A DNA stretch of 64,000 nucleotides from Chthonomonadia bacterium (GTDB taxonomy: Bacteria; Armatimonadota; HRBIN16), in the NCBI GenBank assembly GCA_013314755.1, contig JABUFA010000005.1, forward strand, positions 62,001 to 126,000, in the 5' to 3' direction. Of this stretch, positions 16,672-26,003 are shown in pieces (the first letter of the stretch is position 1; each line of letters starts with the position of its first letter). A program made the position numbers and the translations under genes. The notes below the pieces were generated by a model. The model was not told where the DNA came from. It worked only from the letters and a program-made list of their open reading frames with translations, and ran no database searches.

Positions 16672-19257
16672 ATGAGAACGATTTTGTTCATTGCGTTAGC
16701 GCTGGTTGCATCCATCTGTGCGCGTTCCGCACCTCAGGATCCGATGCGTGTGGGTCATCAGAACGATGGCGCAACTGTTGTATCCACCGCACAGCTGGTG
16801 CGTCCAGCGGGGGAAAGCCTGCAGTTTGGTGGGCGACCGGTGGACATGGTACTGTCGCCAGATGGGCGGACGCTTTACCTCAAGGACAATCGGGGCATTG
16901 TGGTTGTAGATGTGGGGAGCTGGAAGGTTCGCCAGGAACTGCTCTTCGGGCGCGGGGGAAGCTCCATGTACGGCATCGCGGTTTCCCCGGACGGCAAAAG
17001 TGTTTATGTGACGAACGCGAGCAGTCAGATACGTCAGGCGAAGGTAAACGCGGACGGAAGCCTGCAATGGTCTACCTCAATCGATATGCCTGCGCCTTCT
17101 GTGGGGGGCGAAAGCTATCCCTGTGGTATCGCCCTGAGCGCGGATGGAAAGACCGCCTATGTTGCGCTCTCACGCAATAACAGCCTCGCAATTGTTGACC
17201 TTTCGCAGGGCAGGGTGGTGGCGCAAATCGGCGTTGGGGTCGCCCCGTTTGCCGTGAAGGTTTCGCGTGACGGGCGAAGAGCGTATGTCTCCAACTGGGG
17301 TGGGAGACATCCCCGCGAGGGCGAACGGACGGCAACCACCTCAGGTACGCCTGCGCTTGTAGACGCCCGCGGTGTGGCGGTGAGTGGAACCGTTTCGGTG
17401 GTAGACCTTGAGGCGCAGAGGGTGATTGCGGAGATAGAGGTGGGTTTACAGCCATGTGCGCTGGCGCTGGACGAACAGCATGGAAGGCTTTACGTCGCCA
17501 ACGCCAACTCGGACACGGTGAGCGTGATAGATACCAAGAACCTGCAGGTAGTGGAGACCATCTCTGTGCGTCCCGACCCTTCTCTGCCGTTTGGCAGTAT
17601 GCCGAACGCGCTGGCGCTCAGCCCGGATGGCGGCACGTTGTACGTTGCCAACGGAGGAAACAACGCAGTAGCGGTCGTGCGCATAGACAACCGGCGCAAT
17701 CGCAGCCGGGTTATCGGCTTCATACCGGCAGGCTGGTATCCGGGCGCGGTGGCTACCGATGGCAGATGGGTCTTTGTCGCCAATGTGAAGGGAGTGGGGT
17801 CGCGTGCCCCGCGTTCCGAGCAGAAGGGCTGGAACGTTTATCAGTTCCTCGGCACGGTCAATAAGGTTCCCATCCCCAACAGTCGCCAGCTTGCCCGTTA
17901 CACCGCACAGGTCAAGCGAGATGCTCGCGTGCCGCAGGTGCTTCGTGCCTGGGAAAAGGCGCAAACGGGCAAAAAGCCGGTGCCTGTGCCCGAAAGAGTA
18001 GGGGAGCCGTCGGTATTTGAACACGTGGTGTACATCATCAAGGAGAACCGCACCTACGACCAGGTTTTCGGGGACATTGGAAAGGGAGCCAGCGAGCCTT
18101 CGCTGTGCATCTTTGGCAGGGATGTCACTCCCAATCATCATGCCCTTGCCGAGCAGTTCGTTCTCCTGGATAACTACTACTGCAACGGCGTGAACTCGGC
18201 GGATGGACATGCGTGGTCCACCGAGGGCAATGCTTCTGCCTATCTGGAGCGGTCGTTCGGCGGCTGGACGCGCAGTTACCCCTTTGGCGATGACCCGCTG
18301 TCTTACTCCTCCACCGGCTTCATCTGGGACCACGTGCTGATGGCTGGGCTTTCGTTTCGCAACTATGGCGAGATGGACTATGCTGAACCAGAACCGAAGG
18401 ATGCCACCTTCACCGACATCTACCGCGACTTTGTGCAGGGCACGCGGCGTATCCGCTTCACTCAGAACATCGGTATAGAAAACCTGCGCCGATACTCCTG
18501 CCGCGAATATCCGGGCTGGAACATGCGCATTCCGGATGTGCTCCGCGCGGAAGTGTTCCTGAAGGAGCTGAAGGAGTTTGAGCGCAAAGGTTTCTTCCCC
18601 AACCTCGTGATTATCTACCTGCCTCAGAACCACACTTCGGGCACACAGCCGGGAATGCCAACACCGCGGGCGCACGTGGCGGATAACGACCTCGCGCTCG
18701 GGCGCATTGTGGAGGGCATTACCAAAAGCCGATTCTGGCCCAAGACATGCATCTTTGTTATGGAGGATGACCCGCAGGACGGTTTTGACCACGTGGATGG
18801 GCACCGCTCGCTCTGTCTGGTTATCAGTCCGTACACCAGACGGGGGGCGGTGGTCAGCGAGTTTTACAATCAGACCTCTGTGCTACACACCATCGCACGC
18901 ATTCTGGGGTTTCCTCCGATGAACCAGATGACTGCCATGGCGCCGGTGATGACCGCCTGCTTCACCGACAAGCCCGATTTCACCCCGTATACCGCTCTAC
19001 CTAACCGAGTGCCGCTGGATGAACTGAACCCGCCGCTGAGTTCGCTCAACAAAAAGGAGCAGTACTGGGCGTTACGCAGTCTTCACCTGCCGCTGGATAA
19101 GCCCGACCTGTGCGAGGAGGATTTGCTGAACCGCATCCTGTGGCATGCGGTACGGGGCGTGGACGCACCCTATCCCGAAGAGTACGCGGGCGCGCACGGC
19201 AAGGGCTTGAAGGCGCGGGGGCTGGTGCTGGTACCGGAGGAGGAAGAGGAAGATTAA
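16672..19257 (+). CDS. Exported beta-propeller (YncE-like) and phosphoesterase fusion
   Basis: An 861-residue protein with a signal peptide (MRTILFIALALVASICARS). Residues about 45-380 are repeated YVTN-type propeller blades (for example LYVANANSDTVSVIDT and LSPDGGTLYVANGG). Residues about 440-780 match the phosphoesterase/phospholipase C-acid phosphatase family: IKENRTYDQVFGDIGKG, YCNGVNSADGHAWSTEGN, NHTSGTQPGMPTP, EDDPQDGFDHVDGHRS, with metal-binding Asp/His/Asn. Substrate is not known; extracellular phosphate release is an inference. The protein ends in an acidic tail. Similar fusions are annotated as bifunctional YncE/alkaline phosphatase family proteins. Confidence 0.87.
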   Translation: MRTILFIALALVASICARSAPQDPMRVGHQNDGATVVSTAQLVRPAGESLQFGGRPVDMVLSPDGRTLYLKDNRGIVVVDVGSWKVRQELLFGRGGSSMYGIAVSPDGKSVYVTNASSQIRQAKVNADGSLQWSTSIDMPAPSVGGESYPCGIALSADGKTAYVALSRNNSLAIVDLSQGRVVAQIGVGVAPFAVKVSRDGRRAYVSNWGGRHPREGERTATTSGTPALVDARGVAVSGTVSVVDLEAQRVIAEIEVGLQPCALALDEQHGRLYVANANSDTVSVIDTKNLQVVETISVRPDPSLPFGSMPNALALSPDGGTLYVANGGNNAVAVVRIDNRRNRSRVIGFIPAGWYPGAVATDGRWVFVANVKGVGSRAPRSEQKGWNVYQFLGTVNKVPIPNSRQLARYTAQVKRDARVPQVLRAWEKAQTGKKPVPVPERVGEPSVFEHVVYIIKENRTYDQVFGDIGKGASEPSLCIFGRDVTPNHHALAEQFVLLDNYYCNGVNSADGHAWSTEGNASAYLERSFGGWTRSYPFGDDPLSYSSTGFIWDHVLMAGLSFRNYGEMDYAEPEPKDATFTDIYRDFVQGTRRIRFTQNIGIENLRRYSCREYPGWNMRIPDVLRAEVFLKELKEFERKGFFPNLVIIYLPQNHTSGTQPGMPTPRAHVADNDLALGRIVEGITKSRFWPKTCIFVMEDDPQDGFDHVDGHRSLCLVISPYTRRGAVVSEFYNQTSVLHTIARILGFPPMNQMTAMAPVMTACFTDKPDFTPYTALPNRVPLDELNPPLSSLNKKEQYWALRSLHLPLDKPDLCEEDLLNRILWHAVRGVDAPYPEEYAGAHGKGLKARGLVLVPEEEEED

Positions 19258-19264
19258 CCTGATA

Positions 19265-19696
19265 CTTCACACTGTTCAGGCTGGAAGTCGCAGGCAACGA
19301 ACAGGTTAGCCTCTGCCAGTATGGAGTGCTGAAGCCATGCTTCAGCAGTTCAAACTCAGCCTCCGCAGGAGGCTTCGTTATGAGTAGCCCGCAACTTCCA
19401 TCTGCAGGGGTGTTTTTAAGGCAACCTTGCGATTGGAAATCGCAGGCAACACACAACGAAACCTGCTGAGGCAGGTTAGGGTCTGCTGAAGCAAGCTTCA
19501 GCACTCCAAAGAGATTAGCCTCCACAGGAGGCTTTGTCTTTGGTAGCCCGCAACTTCAGTTGCAGGGGTGTTGTTCAGGCAACCTTGCGACTGAAAGTCG
19601 CAGGCAAAACCTGCTGGCGCAGGTTAGGTTTGCTGAAGCAAGCTTCAGCACTCCAAAGGTGGCCTGGGGTAACCCGCAACATCCAGCGGCAGGGTT
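19265..19696 (+). repeat. Modular cluster of short palindromes, three imperfect tandem units
   Basis: This non-coding stretch consists of about three copies of a 125-160-base unit. Each holds several hairpins: GCTGAAGC-x-GCTTCAGC (first copy 19328-19346), AGCCTCC-x-GGAGGCT, ACCTGCTGAGGCAGGT, and the stretch GCAACCTTGCGA plus its partner TCGCAGGC. GTAGCCCGCAAC recurs at 19384 and 19543, and as GTAACCCGCAAC at 19669. The third unit lacks the AGCCTCC hairpin. The same unit appears inverted near 33 kb, so it is a dispersed genomic repeat. No ORF or transposase is associated. Confidence 0.8.
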
Positions 19697-19756
19697 CTTC
19701 CTCCGATGGTTTTACCGAGTTTCTCCAATTTCGTCTCAAAAATCACGGAAAACCCC

Positions 19757-19785
19757 TTGACAACCAGAGGCACTTTTGGTATATT
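19757..19785 (+). promoter_or_regulatory. Strong sigma-70-type promoter of the regulator-pseudopilin pair
   Basis: TTGACA (19757-19762), exactly 17 bases, then TATATT (19780-19785). Transcription would start near 19792, leaving a leader of about 14 bases before ATG 19806 with AGAGGA as ribosome site. Confidence 0.8.
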
Positions 19786-19805
19786 TGGAGCAAAGAGGAA
19801 CGGAT

Positions 19806-20990
19806 ATGGGTAAACCCTCGACAAACAACCTGGTATCGCCTTCCGCGATTGTGGTGGCAAACGTCCTGCGCGAGCGAGTGTTAAGCGGCGAATATCGCGA
19901 CCAGGGCTGGTTGCCAACAGAGCGAGAACTGGCGCAGGAGTTCGGTGTGAGCCGCACCATCGTTCGACGTGCTATTGAAGAGCTGGAGCGGCAGAATCTG
20001 GTGGTGCGCTCGCCCCGCTGTCGCCCCGTTGTGCGCCGCCCGGAGGTGTCTCCCGTTCAGCAGGAAGCGCGTCGGCTTACGCTTGGGCTGTGGATATGGC
20101 CAAGTGCTACCTTCCCCGGTGCTTCCGCGATTCTGCGCGGAATCTATCGAACACTGGATGCAAACCGCTATCGCCTGATTGTAGAGAGCCCGGTAGATAC
20201 CGACTGGCGGTCGGTGGTGCACAGCGAAGCGCAGTTTCTGGAGCGCATTACCCGTGACAGAGACGTGGCGGGTGTGCTGTTATGGTATCTGGGAGGTGAG
20301 GCGAACCTGCCCGTGCTTCGGCATGTGCGTAATGCTGGTATACCTCTGGTATTTTTGGACCGTTTGCCACCAGAAGGCTTTCCTGCAGACTTCGTGGGGG
20401 TGGATAACCGGCACGCTGCTCAGCAGGTGGTGCGGCACCTGATCAGCCGCGGGCATCGCGTGATTGCCCATATCACCAACGTGGATAACGCTTCCACCGT
20501 GTACGAACGCTTGCAGGGGTATCGCGATGCTCTGCTGGAGGCTGGTATCCCGTTCAGCCCGGAGCTGGTGCTGACGGAGACTGTTGGCTCGGAGGACGGC
20601 TACCACAGCGTGTACGAGTCGCTTGCCGAGCAGGTGTTGAATCTGCCAGGACCTCCCACCGCTGTATTTTGTGTACACGATGTGCAGGCACTGCGGCTGG
20701 TTGAGGCGTTGAGGTCAAGGGGTGTGCGGGTTCCAGAAGATATTGCCGTTGCCGGCTTTGATGGACTGGAGCGCTGGATGCCGGGATCACCGTTCCTCAC
20801 CACCGCGAATCAGCCGTTTGAGCGCATCGGGGAGTGGGCTGCGCGGCTGCTGCTGCGGCGCATTGAACTCGGCGAAAAGGCTCCTTACCAGCATATCCTG
20901 CTGGAGGCGCCTCTTAGCATACATGCCTCTTCGCGCCACCCGCGCCGAGAGGCGGAAACTCATTCTAGTGTCAGGAGGGAATCCCTATGA
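19806..20990 (+). CDS. GntR-type transcriptional regulator with LacI-like ligand domain
   Basis: A 394-residue regulator. Residues about 10-75 are a GntR winged helix ([31 protein letters not shown]). From about residue 90 a periplasmic-binding-like fold follows, with [37 protein letters not shown], the hinge-side [35 protein letters not shown] and [20 protein letters not shown], as in LacI/AraR-like sugar sensors. Ligand is probably a sugar, unidentified. The stop overlaps the start of the next pseudopilin by four bases, so the two are coupled. Confidence 0.88.
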   Translation: MGKPSTNNLVSPSAIVVANVLRERVLSGEYRDQGWLPTERELAQEFGVSRTIVRRAIEELERQNLVVRSPRCRPVVRRPEVSPVQQEARRLTLGLWIWPSATFPGASAILRGIYRTLDANRYRLIVESPVDTDWRSVVHSEAQFLERITRDRDVAGVLLWYLGGEANLPVLRHVRNAGIPLVFLDRLPPEGFPADFVGVDNRHAAQQVVRHLISRGHRVIAHITNVDNASTVYERLQGYRDALLEAGIPFSPELVLTETVGSEDGYHSVYESLAEQVLNLPGPPTAVFCVHDVQALRLVEALRSRGVRVPEDIAVAGFDGLERWMPGSPFLTTANQPFERIGEWAARLLLRRIELGEKAPYQHILLEAPLSIHASSRHPRREAETHSSVRRESL

Positions 20991-21766
20991 AACGCAGAGC
21001 GTTCACCTTGATCGAGTTGCTCGTGGTGATCGCCATCATCGCCATTCTGGCGGCGATCCTGTTCCCGGTGTTTGCTCAAGCCAGAGAGAAGGCACGGCAG
21101 GCGAGCTGCACGAGCAACCTGAAGCAAATCGGGCTTGCCATGCGCATGTACATGGACGACTATGACCAGACCGTCGTGCCCGGTTACCGCTACCTGGACG
21201 ACGCACTGACCCAGATCCTGTGGTACATTGACCTGCTGGACCCCTACGTCAAGAACGCAGGCATCTGGAAGTGCCCGAGCCGCTCGAACTACACCGAGTG
21301 GAACCGTGCCTTCCTGCCGGAAGGTGAGGGACCGAACAAGCGCCGACTGTACTGGTCGTACTCGTTCAACAACACCTGGAACTGCTGTGGCATCCCAAGC
21401 GACCGCCCAGAAGCACAGAACTTCACCGGCGACCCGCTGGGGCGCTACATTCCTTATCCGCAAGAGGCTGCCTTCGCTGAGCCTGCCAAGCTGCTGACGG
21501 TGATGGACGGTTGCACCATGCAAATCTGGGCAGCAGCCTATCCGTCGCCCTTCCTGGGAGCAGACACCTGGCATGGCTTCGACTATCTCGCAGGTGGCAC
21601 GCGGGAGAGCAGTGCGTGGGGACGGTGCAAGGCATCGGTTCGCCTCGCGCACAACGACATGTTCAACGTGCTGTTCATGGACGGGCACGTGAAGTCGCTG
21701 AAGGAGACCACCTTCGAGATGTGGAACGCGCGGCCGGGTAACACCTACACCTGGGTAATGCGCTAA
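20987..21766 (+). CDS. DUF1559-type pseudopilin coupled to a GntR-LacI regulator
   Basis: A 259-residue protein with [20 protein letters not shown] at the start (class III prepilin signal) and [20 protein letters not shown] after the helix, closely like the gene at 15753. The C-terminal part contains [17 protein letters not shown], the H...DG motif. ATG 20987 lies inside the regulator stop (ATGA) with AGGAGGG upstream. Cysteine pairs in the middle suggest an exported, disulfide-bonded domain. Function is unknown. Confidence 0.9.
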   Translation: MKRRAFTLIELLVVIAIIAILAAILFPVFAQAREKARQASCTSNLKQIGLAMRMYMDDYDQTVVPGYRYLDDALTQILWYIDLLDPYVKNAGIWKCPSRSNYTEWNRAFLPEGEGPNKRRLYWSYSFNNTWNCCGIPSDRPEAQNFTGDPLGRYIPYPQEAAFAEPAKLLTVMDGCTMQIWAAAYPSPFLGADTWHGFDYLAGGTRESSAWGRCKASVRLAHNDMFNVLFMDGHVKSLKETTFEMWNARPGNTYTWVMR

Positions 21767-21779
21767 GTATCAGGCAGTT

Positions 21780-21803
21780 GGCTGGGTGCGTGTGCACCCA
21801 GCC
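21780..21803 (+). terminator. Strong hairpin after the second pseudopilin gene
   Basis: GGCTGGGTGC and GCACCCAGCC form a perfect ten-pair stem around GTGT; CCTTTAG follows. It sits 14 bases after the stop. The weak T-run allows partial read-through to the small gene at 21830. Confidence 0.6.
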
Positions 21804-21829
21804 CCTTTAGCAGAAGGAGGAGATGTGCC

Positions 21830-22048
21830 ATGAAGAAGGAAGTGGGGCCCGGAATTATCATCGCGGTTATCGTGGTGGTGCTGGCGATAATCGCGTACTT
21901 CTACTACAGCAAGACCGCAACCCCACCACCGCAGGAAGCGAGCGTTTTCGGAGCGGATGGACCGACCGGCGGAGCGCGTGACGGCGCAGGCGGACCGGGA
22001 ATGACCCCTGATGTTATGCCTCAAGCCGCACCGCAAACACCGCGATAG
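21830..22048 (+). CDS. Small single-pass membrane protein
   Basis: A 72-residue protein with one transmembrane helix (GIIIAVIVVVLAIIAYFYY, residues 8-26) and a glycine/proline-rich tail (GGARDGAGGPGMTPDVMP). AGAAGGAGGAGATG lies before the ATG, an excellent ribosome site. I recognise no family. It follows the pseudopilin gene and may belong to the same secretion-related unit. Confidence 0.65.
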   Translation: MKKEVGPGIIIAVIVVVLAIIAYFYYSKTATPPPQEASVFGADGPTGGARDGAGGPGMTPDVMPQAAPQTPR

Positions 22049-22091
22049 ATACGCTCAATCCGATTTGTCGTGGTTCACGCCACGGCAACCC

Positions 22092-22145
22092 GCCCGGCGG
22101 ACACATCAGGCTCCTTTCCTCACAGAGGTCTGCCGGGCTGTTTCG
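22092..22145. terminator. Hairpin between convergent genes
   Basis: GCCCGGCGGA near 22093 pairs with TCTGCCGGGC near 22129 (one mismatch), leaving a long loop, and is followed by TGTTTCGTTTT. It could terminate the small membrane protein transcript and, read the other way, uvrB. Confidence 0.45.
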
Positions 22146-22147
22146 TT

Positions 22148-24142
22148 TTACCGCTTGTGCACAGGCGGAAATAACTGCTTCAGTCGGAAGATTTCATCCC
22201 GAATCTCGGCGGCGCGTTCAAACTCGAGGGCTTTCGCCGCGGCCTTCATCTCCTTCTCCAGCTCGGCAATCACGGTGTGGATGTCTTCAGGAGTGGCGTT
22301 ATCGGGCAGGGAAGGACGGGCAGAGTACGCCTCCCGCTTTTCGGCGACCTTTTCCGCGCGAACCACTTCGCGCACTGCCTTGATGATGCTCTGAGGGGTG
22401 ATGCCGTGCTTTTCGTTGTACTCCATCTGCACGCGCCGGCGACGGTTGGTCTCGTCAATGGCTCTCTGCATCGAGCGGGTGATGTGGTCGGCGTACAGGA
22501 TGACCTGTCCGTTGACGTTGCGCGCCGCCCGCCCGATGGTCTGAATCAGCGAAGTCTCTGAGCGCAGAAAGCCCTCTTTGTCGGCGTCCAGGATAGCGAC
22601 CAGCGACACCTCTGGCAGGTCCAGCCCCTCGCGCAGGAGGTTTATGCCCACCACCACGTCGAACACGCCCAGCCGCAGGTCGCGCAGTATCTCCGCCCGC
22701 TCGATGGTCTGCACGTCGGAATGCAGGTACTGCACGCGAATGCCCAGCTCCTCCAGGTAGGCGGTCAGGTCTTCCGCCATCTTCTTGGTAAGTGTGGTAA
22801 CCAGCGTGCGCTCGCCCCGTTCCACCCGCAGGCGGATTTGCTCCACGAGGTCATCAATCTGCCCCTTGGTGGGCTTAACAATCACCTCAGGGTCTACCAG
22901 CCCGGTGGGTCGGATAAGCTGCTCCACAATCTGTTCGCTGTGTTCGCGCTCGTAGGGTCCGGGTGTCGCCGAAACGAAGATGACCTGTTTCCAGAGCTGC
23001 TCCAGCTCTTCGAACTTCAGCGGTCGGTTGTCCAGCGCGGATGGCAGGCGAAAACCGTATTCTACCAGCGTCTCCTTGCGCTGGCGGTCGCCGTTGTACA
23101 TGCCGTGCAGCTGCGGAATGGTCTGATGCGACTCATCAATGAAGACCAGATAGTCTTCGGGGAAGTAGTCCAGCAGGGTATGGGGGCGTTCACCCGGCTG
23201 TCGTCCGTCAAAGTATCGCGAGTAGTTCTCAATGCCCGAACAGTAGCCCAGTTCACGCATCATCTCGAGGTCAAACTCGGTGCGCTGGCGCAATCGCTGT
23301 GCTTCCAGCAGTTTGCCCGCTGCCTCGAACCTCGCGCACTGCTCCTCCATCTCCTGCCGAATCTGCGCGATGATGCTGTCCAGCCTGTCCCAGGGAGTGA
23401 CGTAGTGGGTGGCAGGGAAGATACTGACGCTGTTGCGCGACTGAAGCACCTCGCCGGTGAGCGGGTCTATCAGTGTAATCTTCTCCACCTCGTCGCCGAA
23501 GAACTCAACGCGGGTGAGGATGTCTTCGTCGGCGGGCAGGATTTCCAGCACGTCGCCGCGCACGCGGAAAGAGCCTCGTTCGGTCAGGAAATCGTTGAAG
23601 TTGAACTGCATGCGCACCAGCTGACGACGGATTTCCTCGAGGTCATACGCCTTGCCCCGGTGCAGAACCAGTACCTGCTGTTTGTACTCCTCAGGAGAAC
23701 CCAAGCCGTAGATACAGGATACGCTGGCGACCACAATCACGTCGCGTCGCTCCAGCACTGCCTGAGTGGCGGCATGGCGCAGGCGGTCTATCTCGTCGTT
23801 GATGGAGGCGTCTTTCTCGATATAGGTATCGGTCTGCGGGATGTACGCTTCGGGCTGGTAGTAGTCGTAATAAGAGACGAAGTACTCCACAGCGTTTTCC
23901 GGGAAGAACTCCCGAAACTCCTGGGTGAGCTGCGCTGCCAGCGTTTTGTTGTGCGCGATGACCAGCGTGGGGCGGTTCAGCCGGGCGATGACCGATGCCA
24001 TCGTGAAGGTTTTGCCGCTTCCCGTGACGCCCAGCAGGGTTTGAAAGCGATAACCTTTCTGCACGCCTTCGACCAGCTTCTCTATCGCCTGAGGCTGGTC
24101 ACCGCGAGGGGTGTAGTTCGGATTCAGTTTGAAGGTGTCCAT
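22148..24142 (-). CDS. uvrB: Excinuclease ABC subunit B
   Basis: UvrB is the damage-verifying helicase-like subunit of nucleotide excision repair. The 664 residues match the family. Walker [15 protein letters not shown], the beta-hairpin region [17 protein letters not shown], the [17 protein letters not shown] motif, [17 protein letters not shown] (motif VI) and a C-terminal UVR domain ([20 protein letters not shown]) that binds UvrC are all visible. ATG 24142 ([10 protein letters not shown]) is chosen because GGAGGCGAGAG precedes it; an upstream in-frame start lacks support. uvrA and uvrC are not in the window. Confidence 0.97.
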   Translation of the reverse strand: MDTFKLNPNYTPRGDQPQAIEKLVEGVQKGYRFQTLLGVTGSGKTFTMASVIARLNRPTLVIAHNKTLAAQLTQEFREFFPENAVEYFVSYYDYYQPEAYIPQTDTYIEKDASINDEIDRLRHAATQAVLERRDVIVVASVSCIYGLGSPEEYKQQVLVLHRGKAYDLEEIRRQLVRMQFNFNDFLTERGSFRVRGDVLEILPADEDILTRVEFFGDEVEKITLIDPLTGEVLQSRNSVSIFPATHYVTPWDRLDSIIAQIRQEMEEQCARFEAAGKLLEAQRLRQRTEFDLEMMRELGYCSGIENYSRYFDGRQPGERPHTLLDYFPEDYLVFIDESHQTIPQLHGMYNGDRQRKETLVEYGFRLPSALDNRPLKFEELEQLWKQVIFVSATPGPYEREHSEQIVEQLIRPTGLVDPEVIVKPTKGQIDDLVEQIRLRVERGERTLVTTLTKKMAEDLTAYLEELGIRVQYLHSDVQTIERAEILRDLRLGVFDVVVGINLLREGLDLPEVSLVAILDADKEGFLRSETSLIQTIGRAARNVNGQVILYADHITRSMQRAIDETNRRRRVQMEYNEKHGITPQSIIKAVREVVRAEKVAEKREAYSARPSLPDNATPEDIHTVIAELEKEMKAAAKALEFERAAEIRDEIFRLKQLFPPVHKR

Positions 24143-24202
24143 TCTCTCGCCTCCGCCAGGAGCAGTATACCTGAGCACGAGGGTCACGAACAAGCGAAGC
24201 CG

Positions 24203-24982
24203 TCAGTCCCGATTACCGTTGCCTTCTCTCAGCCTCCGCAGTTCCTGCTCCAGTTCGCGCAGGCGTGCCTCCAGCTGAGCGCGCAGACGCGCCTCCTCCT
24301 CTGCCCGACGCGCCTCCGCCTCTAACTGTTGCTCTGTCTGTACGAGACGTTCGCACAGGTCAAGATACTGTTCCTGCACCTCCTGGATAGGGGGTAGGAA
24401 CGCCTGTTTCACCGGGTCCCAGAGGCGTACGATGTAGCCATCGTCTTCCGCGCGGACCATCAGGCGCAGTTCCAGCTGTTCGCTGGTTGCCCACCATTCG
24501 TGGTCGTTCGGGCGTTCGTTCGGTACCTCTTCATACTTTCCCTTGACCAGCCGGTGCAGCAGGATCGGGTGAAACAGATACTCGCGCTTAACGTCCACGA
24601 TGAAGCACTCTTTCACGCCCAGCCGCTCGTACAGCCGAAACTTTCTGTAGAGGTCTTCTCCGGCGGTGGAGCGCGAGGTCAGTTCAAAGATAACGTCTGG
24701 CGCCTTTCCGATTTCCCACACCTTCCATGAGGGGTGCCGGGGATACTTGGGCACGCCGAAAGCCACGTAAATGTCGGGCGCAACCCGCTGGCTGGGGTTT
24801 CCCTCGACCCAGTACAGAAACTGATTGCCCGCCACGTACACATCCTCGCGATTGGCGAAGTATGCCTGCAGGGCGGCGATAAGGTAAATCATTGCTTCCA
24901 GGTGTTCAGGACTCTCCGCCATCGGTTTTCCATCCGAATAGGGGTATTCCACTACCCGCTTCTTCTGGGTAGCCACCGCCAT
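24203..24982 (-). CDS. Uma2 family endonuclease-like protein (DUF820)
   Basis: A 259-residue protein of the PD-(D/E)XK-fold Uma2/DUF820 family, abundant in cyanobacteria and Armatimonadota, biological role unknown. Seen are VAPDIYVAFG (the PD part), PDVIFELTSRSTAGED (E/DxT region), KFRLYERLGVKECFIVD and a long C-terminal coiled coil (residues about 195-255, rich in E, A, R). ATG 24982 with GAGGTG before it is chosen; ATG 24988 is also possible. TATAAT (minus strand, 25002-25007) supplies a -10 box. It lies 60 bases from the start of uvrB. Confidence 0.82.
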   Translation of the reverse strand: MAVATQKKRVVEYPYSDGKPMAESPEHLEAMIYLIAALQAYFANREDVYVAGNQFLYWVEGNPSQRVAPDIYVAFGVPKYPRHPSWKVWEIGKAPDVIFELTSRSTAGEDLYRKFRLYERLGVKECFIVDVKREYLFHPILLHRLVKGKYEEVPNERPNDHEWWATSEQLELRLMVRAEDDGYIVRLWDPVKQAFLPPIQEVQEQYLDLCERLVQTEQQLEAEARRAEEEARLRAQLEARLRELEQELRRLREGNGNRD

Positions 24983-25088
24983 GGTCATCACCTCATCCTC
25001 TATTATAGCCTGTGTGATAACAGGAAGGGAAGGTATCAGCGTGGCGGAATCGGAACATAAATGTAACGATTGCTGAGAGGTTGAGGTT

Positions 25089-25994
25089 GTGAAGCGGATA
25101 GAGGGTACTTTTCTGCAGTTCTGGTGGAGTATGCGCGAGGTCGATGAGGCGCAGTGGGAGCGTGAAATCGCCGCGATGCACACCGCCGGGATGCGCACGA
25201 TTATCCTGCAATGGATGCAAGCCGATGGCAAAAACCTTTTTGAACCGCCTGATCCCTTCCCGCACCTGCTGAACATCGCACACGGGCAGAAGATGCGTGT
25301 GGTGTTCGGTCTGCGCCATGATGGCAGATGGTGGAGGGAGTGGGGGAATGCGGAGTACCTGCGGGAAGAGGCGAGGGAGAGTATCGCACTGGCGCGGGAG
25401 GTACACCGTCGTTACGGCAAACACCCTGCCTTCGCCGGTTTCTATGTCCCCTATGAAATCTGGGACGGCTCCTTCACCGAGGCGCAAACGGCACAGATTG
25501 CAGAGTTACTGCGCACCATCGGTCAGGCGTGTCGGCAGATTGCGCCGGGCAAACCGGTGTTGGTTGCCCCCTTTTTCGCCGGGCTGATTCCCCCCGAGCG
25601 GTTCGAGCAGCTATGGCTGAGCCTGTTGAAGGACAAGCCGGTGGATGTGGTGGCTCTGCAGGATGGCGTGGGCGCGCGCGGCTGGGACGATGAGATTGAA
25701 AAGCGAGTGCCGCCCTATTTTTCTGCCATGCAGAGAGCCTGCCGCCAGCGTGGCGTGAAGCTCTGGTGCGACCTGGAGTGTTTTCGCCTGACCAACAATA
25801 ACCCGTCGCGCCCCGCTTTTGCGCCCGCCCCGGCGGAGCGCATCGTCCAGCAGCTGAAGGCGGTTTCGCCCTACGTGGAGCGTGTGGTGACCTTTGATTT
25901 CTACCACTACATGAGTCCGCACCGCGGCGAGGCACAGCGGGCACTGTATGAGGGCTATCTGCGCCTGGTGGTCAACAAAGGCATAGCGGGGTAG
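25089..25994 (+). CDS. DUF4434 domain protein (glycosidase-like TIM barrel)
   Basis: A 301-residue protein from GTG 25089. It contains GTFLQFWWSMREVDEAQWE, MHTAGMRTIILQW, FAGFYVPYEIWDG and VDVVALQDGVGARGWDD, which match the DUF4434 TIM-barrel family related to glycoside hydrolases. The conserved acidic residues (E in VPYEIWDG, D in ALQDG) are candidates for catalysis. No signal peptide, so cytoplasmic. It heads a set of sugar-related genes; substrate unknown. Confidence 0.78.
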   Translation: MKRIEGTFLQFWWSMREVDEAQWEREIAAMHTAGMRTIILQWMQADGKNLFEPPDPFPHLLNIAHGQKMRVVFGLRHDGRWWREWGNAEYLREEARESIALAREVHRRYGKHPAFAGFYVPYEIWDGSFTEAQTAQIAELLRTIGQACRQIAPGKPVLVAPFFAGLIPPERFEQLWLSLLKDKPVDVVALQDGVGARGWDDEIEKRVPPYFSAMQRACRQRGVKLWCDLECFRLTNNNPSRPAFAPAPAERIVQQLKAVSPYVERVVTFDFYHYMSPHRGEAQRALYEGYLRLVVNKGIAG

Positions 25995-26003
25995 GAGAAT
26001 CGG

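Noticed and set aside
19265-19696. CRISPR array
   Set aside because: Units contain several different palindromes and no uniform repeat/spacer alternation; no cas genes nearby.
22721-24325. 534-codon open frame opposite uvrB
   Set aside because: Shadow of uvrB with no recognisable protein features.
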